This document shows, piece after piece, positions 25,477-34,918 of a stretch of 64,000 bases of DNA. The stretch comes from Streptomyces katrae (GTDB taxonomy: Bacteria > Actinomycetota > Actinomycetes > Streptomycetales > Streptomycetaceae): positions 1 through 64,000 of the forward strand of contig NZ_JNZY01000001.1 of NCBI RefSeq assembly GCF_000717655.1, given 5' to 3'. Each line of letters starts with the position of its first letter. The first letter of the stretch is position 1. The notes under the pieces are model-generated. The model searched no databases. It worked only from the letters and a program-made list of their open reading frames with translations, and was not told the DNA's origin. Position numbers and translations under genes: made by a program.

Positions 25477-26583
25477 ATGACCATGCCCGGGAACGGCCAG
25501 GGCGCCGAGGCGCTGCGACCGCACGCCGAAGACGCCTTCGCGGAAGAACTGAAAGCCCTCGCGGCCGCCGACGACCGGCCCCGCCCGACGCGCTGGAAGC
25601 TCTCCCCGTGGGCCGTCGCGACGTACCTCCTCGGCGGCACCCTCGACGACGGCACGGTCATCGCGCCCAAGTACGTCGGCCCGCGCCGCATCGTCGAGGT
25701 CGCCGTCACCACCCTCGCCACCGACCGCGCCCTGCTCCTGCTCGGCGTCCCCGGCACGGCCAAGACGTGGGTGTCCGAGCACCTGGCCGCCGCCGTCAGC
25801 GGGGACTCCACCCTCCTCGTCCAGGGCACCGCCGGCACCCCCGAGGAGGCGATCCGGTACGGCTGGAACTACGCCCGCCTCCTCGCCCAGGGGCCCAGCC
25901 GCGAAGCCCTCGTACCGAGCCCCGTCATGCGGGCCATGGCCGAGGGCATGACCGCCCGCGTCGAGGAGCTCACGCGCATCCCGGCCGACGTCCAGGACAC
26001 CCTCATCACCGTCCTGTCGGAGAAGACGCTGCCCATACCGGAGCTCGGCCAGGAGGTGCAGGCCGTGCGCGGCTTCAACCTCATCGCCACCGCCAACGAC
26101 CGTGACCGCGGGGTCAACGAGCTCTCCAGCGCGCTGCGCCGCCGCTTCAACACCGTCGTGCTGCCGCTGCCCGCCACCGCCGACGCCGAGGTGGACATCG
26201 TCGCCCGCCGCGTCGACCAGATGGGCCGCGCCCTCGACCTGCCGGCCGTGCCCGAGGGCCTGGAGGAGATCCGCCGCGTCGTCACCGTCTTCCGCGAGCT
26301 GCGCGACGGGGTCACCGGCGACGGCCGTACGAAGGTGAAGTCGCCGAGCGGGACCCTGTCCACCGCGGAGGCCATATCGGTCGTCACCGGCGGCCTGGCC
26401 CTGGCGGCCCACTTCGGGGACGGAGTCCTGCGCCCGTCCGACGTGGCCGCCGGGATCCTCGGCGCCGTCGTCCGGGACCCGGCCGCCGACAAGATCGTCT
26501 GGCAGGAGTACCTCGAGGCCGTGGTGCGCGAGCGGGACGGCTGGAAGGACTTCTACCGCGCCTGCCGGGAGGTGACGGCATGA
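25477..26583 (+). CDS. MoxR-type AAA+ ATPase (YehL subfamily-like)
   Basis: A 368-residue AAA+ ATPase. Walker A is GVPGTAKT (about 90-97). Later blocks include QGTAGTPEEAIRYGWNY, IPADVQDTLITVLSEK in the region of the Walker B/sensor, LIATANDRDRGVNELSSALR with the sensor-1 Asn, and the arginine-finger RRRFN. MoxR ATPases work as chaperone-like partners of VWA proteins, and one is encoded two genes downstream. ATG 25477 has GGAGGGGG just before it. The stop overlaps the next gene in ATGA, so the two are coupled. Confidence 0.9.
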   Translation: MTMPGNGQGAEALRPHAEDAFAEELKALAAADDRPRPTRWKLSPWAVATYLLGGTLDDGTVIAPKYVGPRRIVEVAVTTLATDRALLLLGVPGTAKTWVSEHLAAAVSGDSTLLVQGTAGTPEEAIRYGWNYARLLAQGPSREALVPSPVMRAMAEGMTARVEELTRIPADVQDTLITVLSEKTLPIPELGQEVQAVRGFNLIATANDRDRGVNELSSALRRRFNTVVLPLPATADAEVDIVARRVDQMGRALDLPAVPEGLEEIRRVVTVFRELRDGVTGDGRTKVKSPSGTLSTAEAISVVTGGLALAAHFGDGVLRPSDVAAGILGAVVRDPAADKIVWQEYLEAVVRERDGWKDFYRACREVTA

Positions 26584-28841
26584 ACGGTGCGAGCAGCCCG
26601 GCCGCCGGGCGGCGGGGGCCGCTGCTGCTGGGCGTACGGCACCACGGCCCCGGCTCGGCCCGCGCGGTGCGGGCCGCCCTCGAGGCGGCCCGACCGGCGG
26701 CCGTGCTGATCGAGGGCCCGCCGGAGGGGGACGCGCTGCTGGCGCTGGCCGCCGACCCGGGGATGCGGCCGCCCGTCGCCCTGCTCGCGCACGCCGCCGA
26801 CGATCCGGGCAGGGCTGCGTTCTGGCCGCTGGCCGCGTTCTCGCCGGAGTGGGTCGCCATCCGCTGGGCGCAGGAGCAGGAGGTACCGGTTCCGGTGCGG
26901 TTCATCGACCTCCCGGCCGCGCACACGCTGGCGGCGGAGAAGGGAACCGATCCGGACGGGGGCGACTCCGTCCGACCGGATCCGCTGGCGGTGCTCGCCG
27001 GGACCGCCGGGTACGACGACCCCGAGCGCTGGTGGGAGGACGTGGTCGAGCACCGGGGCGCCGGCCGGGCGGACCCCCTTGCCGCGTTCGAGGCCCTCGG
27101 GGAGGCGATGGGGGCGCTGCGCGAGGCGTACGGGGACGGCGGCCACGCGCGGGACCTGATGCGCGAGGCGTACATGCGGCAGCGGATGCGGGCCGCCCGC
27201 CGGGAGTTCGGGGATGCGTACGCCGTGGTGTGCGGGGCCTGGCACGTGCCGGCGCTGCGCGCGAAGACCACGGCCGCCGCGGACAAGGCGCTGCTCACCG
27301 GGCTGCCCAAGGTCAAGGTGGAGACCACCTGGGTGCCCTGGACCCACCGGCGGCTCGCCCGGGCCGGCGGGTACGGCGCGGGCATCACCTCGCCCGGCTG
27401 GTACGCCCACCTCTTCGCGGCCCGGGACCGGCCCGTCGAGCGGTGGCTGACCAAGGTCGCCGGACTGCTGCGGGAGGAGGACCGGCAGGTCTCCCCGGCG
27501 CACGTCATCGAGGCGGTCCGGCTGGCGGGGACGCTGGCCGCGGTGCGGGGGCGGCCGGTGGCCGGGCTGACGGAGACCCTCGAGGCGGTGCGGGCGGTGA
27601 TGTGCGACGGATCCGAGATACCGCTCGCGCTCGTCGAGGACCGCCTGGTCGTCGGCGACGTGCTCGGTGAAGTCCCGGACGGCGCGCCCGTCGTACCGCT
27701 GCAGCGGGACCTGACCCGGCAGCAGCGCTCACTGCGGCTCAAGGCCGAGGCACAGGAGCGTGACCTGGAGCTCGACCTGCGCAAGGACACCGACGCGGCC
27801 AAGTCGCTGCTGCTGCACCGGCTGCGGCTGCTCGGCATCGACTGGGGCACGCCGGCCGCCTCGCGGGGGAGCACCGGGACGTTCCGCGAGACGTGGCGGC
27901 TTCGGTGGGAGCCGGAGCTGTCGGTGCGGGTCGCCGAGTCCGGGATCTGGGGCACCACCGTCGTGGCGGCCGCCACCGCCAAGGCCGAGGCGGATGCGGC
28001 GGGGGCGGCGGAGCTCGGCGAGGTGACGGCGCTGGCCGAGCGGTGCCTGCTCGCCGGACTGTCCGGGGCACTGCCCGCCGTGCTGCGGGCCCTCGCGGAC
28101 CGGGCGGCGCTGGACACCGACGTGGCGCGGCTGGCCAAGGCCCTGCCGGCGCTGGCCCGTTCACTTCGGTACGGGGACGTACGGGGGACGGACGCGTCGG
28201 CGCTGGGCACGGTCGCGGGCGGGCTCGCGGAGCGGATATGCGTGGCGTTGCCGGCCGCGTGCGTGTCGGGTCTGGACGCGGATGCGGCGGCGGAACTGCG
28301 GGGGCATGTGGACGGGGTTCACGGCGCGATCGGGCTCCTGGAGGTGGAGGGCCTGCGGGATCGCTGGTCGGCGGTGCTGCGGGCGCTGGCCGGGCGGGAC
28401 ACGGTGCCGGGGGTGATCCGCGGCCGGGCGGCCAGGCTGCTCCTGGACGACGGGCGGCTGCCGGCGCAGGAGACGGCGCGGCTGATGGGGCTCGCGCTGT
28501 CCCCGGCGGCGTCGCCGGCGGACGCGGCGGGCTGGATCGACGGCTTCGCGGGGGGCGGGGGCACGCTGCTCGTCCACGACGAGCGGCTGCTGGGGCTGAT
28601 CGACGCGTGGCTGACGGGGGTGCCGGAGCGGGCCTTCACCGACGTGCTGCCCCTCCTCCGGAGGACGTTCGGGTCGTACGACCCGGCCGTCAAGCGAACG
28701 CTGGGCGAGCTGATCCGCCGCGGCCCGTCGGCGAGGGCCGCGCCGTCCCAGGCCCCCGAGGGCTTCGCCCCCACCCTGGACCCCGCCCGCGCGGACGCAG
28801 TGCTCCCCGTCCTCCGCCTTCTCCTCCCGACCCCGGGATGA
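26580..28841 (+). CDS. DUF5682 family protein (YehM-like)
   Basis: A 753-residue protein that I assign to DUF5682 from its start LLLGVRHHGPGSARAVRAALE and VLIEGPPEGDALLALAA, its size, and its place between a MoxR ATPase and a VWA protein. The N-terminal 300 residues hold conserved His/Asp/Glu motifs (RHHGPGS, EGPPEGD, VVCGAWHVPAL), reminiscent of TIKI/TraB or ChaN-like metal-binding folds, suggesting a possible hydrolase; this is inference. The rest is helical. It shares an ATGA overlap with the ATPase gene. Confidence 0.75.
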   Translation: MNGASSPAAGRRGPLLLGVRHHGPGSARAVRAALEAARPAAVLIEGPPEGDALLALAADPGMRPPVALLAHAADDPGRAAFWPLAAFSPEWVAIRWAQEQEVPVPVRFIDLPAAHTLAAEKGTDPDGGDSVRPDPLAVLAGTAGYDDPERWWEDVVEHRGAGRADPLAAFEALGEAMGALREAYGDGGHARDLMREAYMRQRMRAARREFGDAYAVVCGAWHVPALRAKTTAAADKALLTGLPKVKVETTWVPWTHRRLARAGGYGAGITSPGWYAHLFAARDRPVERWLTKVAGLLREEDRQVSPAHVIEAVRLAGTLAAVRGRPVAGLTETLEAVRAVMCDGSEIPLALVEDRLVVGDVLGEVPDGAPVVPLQRDLTRQQRSLRLKAEAQERDLELDLRKDTDAAKSLLLHRLRLLGIDWGTPAASRGSTGTFRETWRLRWEPELSVRVAESGIWGTTVVAAATAKAEADAAGAAELGEVTALAERCLLAGLSGALPAVLRALADRAALDTDVARLAKALPALARSLRYGDVRGTDASALGTVAGGLAERICVALPAACVSGLDADAAAELRGHVDGVHGAIGLLEVEGLRDRWSAVLRALAGRDTVPGVIRGRAARLLLDDGRLPAQETARLMGLALSPAASPADAAGWIDGFAGGGGTLLVHDERLLGLIDAWLTGVPERAFTDVLPLLRRTFGSYDPAVKRTLGELIRRGPSARAAPSQAPEGFAPTLDPARADAVLPVLRLLLPTPG

Positions 28842-28861
28842 CCAAGCTCTCCGGGCCCGGC

Positions 28862-28886
28862 CCCCGCGTCTCGAACGCCGACGGGG
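28862..28886. repeat. REP-like interspersed element copy
   Basis: The reverse complement of this 25-base core matches the core at 58934-58958 at 24 of 25 positions. Related copies lie at about 28976-29014, 29075-29110, 48534-48585 and 54001-54035. The element consists of a short palindromic GC-rich block that recurs between genes. Confidence 0.65.
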
Positions 28887-29224
28887 CTGGAATCGGCCGG
28901 TGGTGCCGGGGTTCGGGTGCGGCGCGGCTGCGCGAGCGGCCCTGGCTGCGCCGGGCTGCCTGGGGCTCCACCCCGGCCCCCGCGCCTCAAACGCCGGCGG
29001 GGCTGCAATGTGCCGGAGGCGCTGAGCTGGCAGTTGGGCTGGATCTGGCCGGGTTGGCCCGGAGAGGGCGGCTTCAGCCTCGCCGGCGATTGAGGCGCGG
29101 GTCCGGGCGGAGCTGGCGGGGTGGGGACGGCTCCGCGCAGCGGTGGGGCAGGGCGGGACGCACTACATGGGCGGGTACGGGGCTCTGCTCGCCGGAGGTG
29201 GACGGCATCCGCGCCGTCGGACAA

Positions 29225-29440
29225 GGGCCGGTGGCCGGGACAAGCGGCTTCGGCAGGGCCGGGTGGTCGGGACGGGTGGTGTCGGCAAGGGCCGGGTGGT
29301 CGGGACGGGTGGTGTCGGCAAGGGCCGGGTGGTCGGGACGGGTGGTGTCGGCAAGGGCCGGTGTCGGGACGGGTGGTGTCGGCAAGGGCCGGTGTCGGGA
29401 CGGGTGGCGTCGGCAAAGGCCGGTGGCCGGGACGAGTGGG
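29225..29440. repeat. 31-33-bp minisatellite upstream of the VWA gene
   Basis: Seven imperfect tandem units. Units at 29256-29288, 29289-29321 and 29322-29354 are identical 33-mers. Units at 29355-29385 and 29386-29416 are 31-mers with one difference. Units at 29225-29255 and 29417-29440 are diverged edges. Each includes GTCGGGACGGGTGGTGTCGG or a variant. The array ends about 12 bases before the start of the VWA gene. Confidence 0.9.
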
Positions 29441-29451
29441 GGGACGGGTAG

Positions 29452-30606
29452 ATGACCAGTGCTGGGATCTCGGCAGTGGGCGGGGCCGACGCGGAGGCAC
29501 GTTTGCGGCGGTGGCGGATGGTGCTCGGGGGGGATGGGGACGGGACCGGGTGGGTGCTGGGCGGGCGGGATGTCGGTATGGATGCCGCGCTCTCGGCGCT
29601 GTACGGCGGCGCCGGAGGCGGGGAGCGGAGTGGGGGGCTCGGGGGGTCCGCGCCCAATGTGGCGCGCTGGCTCGGGGACATCCGCACGTACTTCCCCAGC
29701 TCCGTCGTCCAGGTGATGCAGCGGGACGCCATCGAGCGGCTCGGCCTGGCCTCGCTCCTCCTCGAGCCCGAGATGCTGGAGGCCGTCGAGCCCGACGTCC
29801 ATCTCGTCGGAACGCTGCTCTCCCTCAACAAGGCCATGCCCGAGACGACCAGGGAGACGGCCCGCGCCGTCGTCCGCAAGGTGGTCGAGCAGCTCGAGAA
29901 GCGGCTCGCGTCCCGCACCCGCGCCACCCTCACCGGCGCCCTCGACCGCTCCGCCCGGACGAGCCGCCCCCGGCACGCGGACATCGACTGGGACCGGACC
30001 ATCCGGGCGAATCTGAAGAACTACCTGCCCGAGTACAAGACCGTCGTCCCCGAGCGGCTCGTCGGGTACGGGCGCGCCGCCCAGGCGGTGAAGAAGGAGG
30101 TGATCCTCTGCATCGACCAGTCCGGATCGATGGCGGCCTCCGTCGTCCACGCCTCCGTCTTCGGCGCGGTCCTCGCCTCGATGCGTTCGATCGCGACCCG
30201 GCTCGTCGTCTTCGACACCGCCGTCGTGGACCTGACGGATCAGCTCGACGATCCGGTCGACGTCCTGTTCGGCACACAGCTCGGCGGCGGCACCGACATC
30301 AACCGCGCGCTCGCCTACTGCCAGTCCAGGATCACCCGTCCCGCCGACACCGTCGTGGTCCTGATCAGTGATCTCCACGAGGGCGGCATACGCAACGAGA
30401 TGCTGGGCCGAGTGGCGGCCATGAAGGCGGCCGGCGTCGAGTTCGTGGCCCTGCTCGCGCTGTCCGACGAGGGCGCTCCCGCCTACGACCGCGAGCACGC
30501 CGCGGCCCTTGCGGCACTGGGTGCCCCGGCCTTCGCCTGCACCCCCGACCTGTTCCCGGAGGTGATGGCCGCGGCCCTGGAGAAGCGCCCCCTGCCCATC
30601 CCCTGA
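29452..30606 (+). CDS. VWA domain protein (YehP-like)
   Basis: A 384-residue protein. The N-terminal half is helical with FPSSVVQVMQRDAIERLGL and LLEPEMLEAVEPDVHLVG. The C-terminal half is a von Willebrand factor A domain with the metal-binding DxSxS in CIDQSGSMAAS (about residue 220), the Thr in GGGTDINRALAY and the later Asp in ISDLHEGG. Such proteins work with MoxR ATPases as substrate or adaptor partners. ATG 29452 is preceded by GGGGGGAC within the end of the tandem repeat. It is the third gene of the MoxR/DUF5682/VWA set, but separated by 610 bases, so it may have its own promoter. Confidence 0.88.
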   Translation: MTSAGISAVGGADAEARLRRWRMVLGGDGDGTGWVLGGRDVGMDAALSALYGGAGGGERSGGLGGSAPNVARWLGDIRTYFPSSVVQVMQRDAIERLGLASLLLEPEMLEAVEPDVHLVGTLLSLNKAMPETTRETARAVVRKVVEQLEKRLASRTRATLTGALDRSARTSRPRHADIDWDRTIRANLKNYLPEYKTVVPERLVGYGRAAQAVKKEVILCIDQSGSMAASVVHASVFGAVLASMRSIATRLVVFDTAVVDLTDQLDDPVDVLFGTQLGGGTDINRALAYCQSRITRPADTVVVLISDLHEGGIRNEMLGRVAAMKAAGVEFVALLALSDEGAPAYDREHAAALAALGAPAFACTPDLFPEVMAAALEKRPLPIP

Positions 30607-30686
30607 ACCGCCCCCTGAACGGTCCCCGGCCCGCGCCTCCGCGCCTGGCGGATCGCACGAATTTCCAGCTCAACCGTGAGGGGATC

Positions 30687-30702
30687 TGTGACAGGTATCA
30701 CC
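30687..30702. promoter_or_regulatory. CRP-like site upstream of sucC
   Basis: TGTGA-N6-TCACC lies about 190 bases before the sucC start. It matches the classical CRP/FNR-type symmetry, and Streptomyces has a Crp protein. It was recognised by eye only. Confidence 0.35.
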
Positions 30703-30798
30703 GCTCAGGTGTGATCTGCGATTTAGGGACCCACGTCCCACGGGGATAACCTGCGGGACGGACATGCCGCGTCCACGGTCACCGTGTGCGCCTCCCTA

Positions 30799-30814
30799 GT
30801 GACAGCGCTGTCAC
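30799..30814. promoter_or_regulatory. 16-bp perfect palindrome upstream of sucC
   Basis: GTGACAGCGCTGTCAC is a perfect 16-base palindrome centred about 82 bases before the sucC start codon. Its symmetry and position suggest an operator for a dimeric regulator of sucCD. The regulator is unknown. Confidence 0.5.
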
Positions 30815-30888
30815 GTTGCCCTCCGCGGCACGCCCACGCAGACAACCGCGAATCACTGCGAATCTTTGAAGACAAGGGACGGACGCGC

Positions 30889-32067
30889 GTGGACCTGTTC
30901 GAGTACCAGGCGAGGGACCTCTTCGCCAAGCACGGTGTACCGGTGCTGGCCGGTGAAGTCATCGACACGCCTGAGGCGGCTCGCGAGGCCACCGAGCGGC
31001 TGGGCGGCAAGTCGGTCGTCAAGGCGCAGGTGAAGGTCGGCGGCCGCGGCAAGGCCGGTGGCGTCAAGCTCGCCGCCACCCCGGACGAGGCCGTCGCCCG
31101 CGCGACGGACATCCTGGGCATGGACATCAAGGGCCACACGGTCCACAAGGTGATGATCGCCGAGACCGCTCCCGAGATCCTCGAGGAGTACTACGTCTCG
31201 TACCTGCTGGACCGCACCAACCGCACCTTCCTGGCCATGGCCTCGGTCGCGGGCGGCATGGACATCGAGCAGGTCGCCGAGGAGACCCCGGAGAAGCTCG
31301 CCAAGGTCCCGGTGAACGCCAACGAGGGCGTGACCATCGAGAAGGCCCGCGAGATCGTCGCGCTGGCGCAGTTCCCGGCCGAGGTCGCCGAGAAGGTCGC
31401 CGAGGTCCTGGTGACCCTGTGGGCGACCTTCATCGCCGAGGACGCGCTCCTCGTCGAGGTCAACCCGCTCGCGAAGGTCGCCTCCGGCGACGTCATCGCC
31501 CTCGACGGCAAGGTCTCGCTCGACGAGAACGCCGAGTTCCGCCAGCCGGGCCACGAGGAGTTCGTGGACCACGCGGCCGCGAACCCGCTCGAGGCCGCGG
31601 CCAAGGCGAAGAACCTCAACTACGTCAAGCTCGACGGTGAGGTCGGCATCATCGGCAACGGCGCGGGTCTCGTCATGAGCACCCTCGACGTCGTCGCGTA
31701 CGCCGGTGAGAACCACGGCGGCGTCAAGCCCGCCAACTTCCTGGACATCGGCGGTGGCGCCTCCGCCGCCGTCATGGCCAACGGTCTCGAGATCATCCTC
31801 GGCGACCCGGACGTCAAGTCCGTCTTCGTCAACGTCTTCGGTGGCATCACCGCCTGCGACGAGGTCGCCAACGGCATCGTCCAGGCGCTGGCCCTGCTGG
31901 AGGAGAAGGGCGAGGCGGTCACCAAGCCGCTCGTCGTCCGTCTCGACGGCAACAACGCCGAGCTGGGTCGCAAGATCCTCTCGGACGCCAACCACCCGCT
32001 GGTGCAGCGCGTGGACACCATGGACGGCGCGGCCGACAAGGCCGCCGAGCTCGCGGCTGCGAAGTAA
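30889..32067 (+). CDS. sucC: succinate-CoA ligase (ADP-forming), beta subunit
   Basis: A 392-residue TCA-cycle enzyme subunit that, with SucD, interconverts succinyl-CoA and succinate with phosphorylation of ADP. The ATP-grasp domain starts at [16 protein letters not shown] and includes [19 protein letters not shown]. The C-terminal half has [47 protein letters not shown] and [17 protein letters not shown], all typical of SucC. The GTG at 30889 gives the usual length and the canonical N-terminus. sucD follows 21 bases later in an operon. Confidence 0.98.
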   Translation: MDLFEYQARDLFAKHGVPVLAGEVIDTPEAAREATERLGGKSVVKAQVKVGGRGKAGGVKLAATPDEAVARATDILGMDIKGHTVHKVMIAETAPEILEEYYVSYLLDRTNRTFLAMASVAGGMDIEQVAEETPEKLAKVPVNANEGVTIEKAREIVALAQFPAEVAEKVAEVLVTLWATFIAEDALLVEVNPLAKVASGDVIALDGKVSLDENAEFRQPGHEEFVDHAAANPLEAAAKAKNLNYVKLDGEVGIIGNGAGLVMSTLDVVAYAGENHGGVKPANFLDIGGGASAAVMANGLEIILGDPDVKSVFVNVFGGITACDEVANGIVQALALLEEKGEAVTKPLVVRLDGNNAELGRKILSDANHPLVQRVDTMDGAADKAAELAAAK

Positions 32068-32088
32068 GGGCAGAGGTCACAGACTCAC

Positions 32089-32976
32089 ATGGCTATCTTC
32101 CTCAACAAGGACAGCAAGGTCATCGTCCAGGGCATGACCGGTGCCACGGGCATGAAGCACACCAAGCTGATGCTGGCTGACGGCACCAACATCGTCGGTG
32201 GCGTGAACCCGCGCAAGGCCGGCACGACCGTCGACTTCGACGGCACCGAGGTCCCGGTCTTCGGCTCCGTCGCCGAGGCGATGGAGAAGACGGGCGCCAA
32301 CGTCTCCGTCCTCTTCGTCCCGCCGGCCTTCGCCAAGGCCGCCGTCGTCGAGGCCATCGACGCCGAGATCCCGCTGGCCGTCGTCATCACCGAGGGCATC
32401 GCGGTGCACGACTCCGCCGCCTTCTGGGCGTACGCGACCGCCAAGGGCAACAAGACCCGGATCATCGGCCCGAACTGCCCGGGTCTGATCACCCCCGGCC
32501 AGTCCAACGCCGGCATCATCCCGGGCGACATCACCAAGCCCGGCAAGATCGGTCTCGTGTCGAAGTCCGGCACGCTGACCTACCAGATGATGTACGAGCT
32601 CCGTGACATCGGCTTCACCTCCGCCGTCGGCATCGGTGGCGACCCGGTCATCGGCACCACGCACATCGACGCCCTGGAGGCCTTCGAGGCCGACCCGGAG
32701 ACCGAGCTCATCGTCATGATCGGCGAGATCGGCGGCGACGCCGAGGAGCGTGCGGCGGACTTCATCGCGAAGAACGTTACCAAGCCGGTCGTCGGCTACG
32801 TCGCGGGCTTCACCGCCCCCGAGGGCAAGACCATGGGCCACGCCGGCGCCATCGTCTCCGGCTCCTCCGGCACCGCGCAGGCGAAGAAGGAGGCCCTCGA
32901 GGCCGCCGGCGTCAAGGTCGGCAAGACGCCGACCGAGACGGCGAAGCTCGCGCGCGAGATCCTGAACGCCAAGTAG
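32089..32976 (+). CDS. sucD: succinate-CoA ligase, alpha subunit
   Basis: A 295-residue CoA-binding subunit. [21 protein letters not shown] and [16 protein letters not shown] are typical of the CoA-binding Rossmann domain. [17 protein letters not shown] leads the ligase domain, and the phosphohistidine lies in [10 protein letters not shown] near residue 250. Length and order with sucC are standard. A strong hairpin follows, ending the operon. Confidence 0.98.
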   Translation: MAIFLNKDSKVIVQGMTGATGMKHTKLMLADGTNIVGGVNPRKAGTTVDFDGTEVPVFGSVAEAMEKTGANVSVLFVPPAFAKAAVVEAIDAEIPLAVVITEGIAVHDSAAFWAYATAKGNKTRIIGPNCPGLITPGQSNAGIIPGDITKPGKIGLVSKSGTLTYQMMYELRDIGFTSAVGIGGDPVIGTTHIDALEAFEADPETELIVMIGEIGGDAEERAADFIAKNVTKPVVGYVAGFTAPEGKTMGHAGAIVSGSSGTAQAKKEALEAAGVKVGKTPTETAKLAREILNAK

Positions 32977-33005
32977 TCGTACGTCACGGCCGACCGGCCG
33001 GCTGT

Positions 33006-33050
33006 ACGGGCGTGGCCCGCATCCCCGAGTGGGGTGCGGGCCACGCCCGT
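33006..33050. terminator. bidirectional terminator after sucCD
   Basis: Arms 33006-33026 and 33031-33050 form a stem of about 20 bp with one bulged base around GAGT, followed by TTTCC. It lies between convergent sucD and the HTH/sigma-like gene and may serve both. Confidence 0.85.
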
Positions 33051-33064
33051 TTCCGCGGTGGCCG

Positions 33065-34795
33065 CTACTCCAGGCCGGGGGCGAGCCGCTCGGGCCTGTG
33101 CGCCGGATGGGCGCGCAGCTTTTCGCGCAGCTGCCGGGTCTCGGCGGTGAGCCGCTGGGGGCCGCTGAGCGGGGGGACCCCGGAGACGCTCGCGCCGGGC
33201 GCGATGGGGGGCTCGTACTGCCGGGGCGCGGTCGCGGTGGTGTACGCGGTCGCGACGGCGAGCACGGCGCTCAGGCCCAGGACCGCGCGGGTCCACCGCT
33301 GGGCGCGGTGTTCGGCGGCGATGCGTACGACGGCCGCGGCGCGGGGTTCCAGCCGGACGGCCGGAATGACCGCGCCGAGCCGCTCTCGCAGCAGTGCGGA
33401 CTGCCTCTCGGGCGGTGCGGCGGCCAGTTCCGGGATCCGGTCGGCGAGGGTGGCGTGCGCGTGCAGGAGGCGGTGGCCGGCGGTGGGGGTGCTGGCCTCG
33501 GTCTCGGCGGCGGTGTCGGGGAGGTCGAGGCCGACGCCGTCGTAGAGCAGGACGGTGCGGCGGTGGACCGGCGGGAGCGCCAGCATGGCGTCCATCAGGA
33601 TCCGGTCGGCGGGGGCGGCCGGGGCCTTGTCGGGGTGTTTGTGGGCGCGGCGGAACCGGTGCCAGGGGGACAGGGCGTACTCGTAGGCGGCTGCGCGCAC
33701 CCAGCCGACGGGGTCGGGATCGGTGGCCACCTCGGGCCACCGCGCCCAGGCGTGCTGGAACGCCCGCTCGACGGCCTCCTGGGAGAGCCGGCGGCGGCCG
33801 GTGAGCAGGTACGCCTGCCGCGTGAGGGCGGGGGCGGCGTACTCGTACAGCGCATCGAACACCTCCCTGGGCCCCCACGGGCCGTCCGCCGCCCCGTCAG
33901 CCGGAACCTCCGGCTCCCCCTCCGCCCCGGGCCGGGCCTCGGTGTCCCCTCCGGCCGTGTGCCCCTCCGCCCCGTCGGCCGCCTGTCCCGCCCCCTCGGG
34001 CCCGGCCGCGGAGTGCAACGCCCCGGGCTGCTCGGTGGCATCGGCCGGCGCCTGCTCGTGGCCCTCCGGGGCGGTTGCCGTGGCGTCGGCCGGGGTCTGC
34101 TCGGGGGGCTGGGGGGAGTCCTCCGGGGTGGTTCCTGACGGGGTGTGGGGCGGGTCCTGCTCCGAGGTGGGTACGGGGGCGTCGTGCTCCGGGGACCGGC
34201 CGGACGGGCCCGGGGTTGCCCGGCCGGGCGTGCCGATGCCCTGTGCGGTGGCCCTGACGTTGACCCTGGCCTCGTGCCGGGGCGTGAACATGGGGGGCCT
34301 CGTAGCCCGTTCGGCCGCGACCGGCGGCCGGGTCCGCGGACCCGGCCCGCCCATGCCGAAGGGCCGGACGCCGCCCGCCATCCGCACCGGGGGTGCTTCG
34401 AGCCCGGCCGCGCCGGTGCTCTGCGCGTCGGCGTGCGCGTCGGCGTCGGCGTCCGCGTCCGCGTCGGCTTCATGGGCAGGGCCCGGCGGAGCCACCTGGC
34501 CGGCGGCCGATGACGTGCCGTCATCCGCCGCTGAACCCGGACCGGTGGGGACGGCGTCCTGCGCCGCAGGGGCCGGCGCGGCCGGGGCCGGTGGCTGGAG
34601 GGTCGTCAGGAAGCTCGCGTACGCCGCACGTTTGCGGCCTCGGGGACCCGTGCGGCCCGCCTCCCAGGAGCGGACCGTGCTGACCGTGACGCCCACTGCC
34701 GTCGCGACGTCCTCGTACGTCAGGCCCGCCGCCTCGCGCAGTCTGCGGCGTTCCTTGGGCGAGGGGAGCCTCGGCTCCTCGACGCTGTCTGTCAT
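33065..34795 (-). CDS. HTH protein with sigma-factor-like C-terminal region and membrane segment
   Basis: A 576-residue composite protein. Residues about 10-65 are an XRE/Cro-type helix-turn-helix ([30 protein letters not shown]). A 230-residue Pro/Ala/Gly/Glu-rich linker follows, including an alternating AD run. Residues about 310-470 resemble ECF sigma factor regions: [20 protein letters not shown] and [16 protein letters not shown] are like region 2, and [17 protein letters not shown] like region 4. A hydrophobic segment ([18 protein letters not shown]) near residue 515 may insert in the membrane, leaving a short outer tail. It is divergent from the DUF6350 gene. The combination suggests a membrane-linked regulator or anti-sigma-like device; the role is unknown. 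Confidence 0.75.
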   Translation of the reverse strand: MTDSVEEPRLPSPKERRRLREAAGLTYEDVATAVGVTVSTVRSWEAGRTGPRGRKRAAYASFLTTLQPPAPAAPAPAAQDAVPTGPGSAADDGTSSAAGQVAPPGPAHEADADADADADAHADAQSTGAAGLEAPPVRMAGGVRPFGMGGPGPRTRPPVAAERATRPPMFTPRHEARVNVRATAQGIGTPGRATPGPSGRSPEHDAPVPTSEQDPPHTPSGTTPEDSPQPPEQTPADATATAPEGHEQAPADATEQPGALHSAAGPEGAGQAADGAEGHTAGGDTEARPGAEGEPEVPADGAADGPWGPREVFDALYEYAAPALTRQAYLLTGRRRLSQEAVERAFQHAWARWPEVATDPDPVGWVRAAAYEYALSPWHRFRRAHKHPDKAPAAPADRILMDAMLALPPVHRRTVLLYDGVGLDLPDTAAETEASTPTAGHRLLHAHATLADRIPELAAAPPERQSALLRERLGAVIPAVRLEPRAAAVVRIAAEHRAQRWTRAVLGLSAVLAVATAYTTATAPRQYEPPIAPGASVSGVPPLSGPQRLTAETRQLREKLRAHPAHRPERLAPGLE

Positions 34796-34825
34796 GCCAC
34801 ACTCCCCGTGACCTTCCGGCAGCCC

Positions 34826-34854
34826 TGGGCGAAAAAGTACATAAAACGTATATT
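34826..34854 (+). promoter_or_regulatory. AT-rich promoter island between divergent genes
   Basis: Bases 34831-34854 are strongly A/T-rich against a roughly 72% GC background. On the plus strand TATATT at 34849-34854 makes a good -10 box with a weak TGGGCG 17 bases upstream. The same island probably also holds the promoter of the divergent HTH/sigma-like gene. Confidence 0.45.
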
Positions 34855-34918
34855 GAGCGACACCACGGACATTCGCCTGTTACCCGCCCATAGCGCGTGT
34901 CGTTGGCACCATGGCGGG

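Larger units (their letters stand above)
28842..29451. other. 610-base spacer with REP-like elements and a minisatellite
   Basis: There is no convincing gene. The left half carries three copies of a GC-rich interspersed element related to CGCCTCAAACGCCGGCGGGG (around 28862-28886, 28976-29014 and 29075-29110, in both orientations). The right half carries an imperfect 31-33-base tandem repeat ending just before the VWA start. An open frame of 102 codons covers the tandem repeat, but it is simply repeat translation (GRVVGTGGVGK three times) and is unlikely to be a protein. Confidence 0.75.

Noticed and set aside
28842..29140. Possible small gene between DUF5682 and VWA
   Set aside because: The frames there are built from REP-like copies in both orientations and show no start with ribosome-binding site.
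29143..29451. 102-codon open frame over the minisatellite
   Set aside because: It is a translation of the tandem repeat with no ribosome-binding site or protein-like composition.
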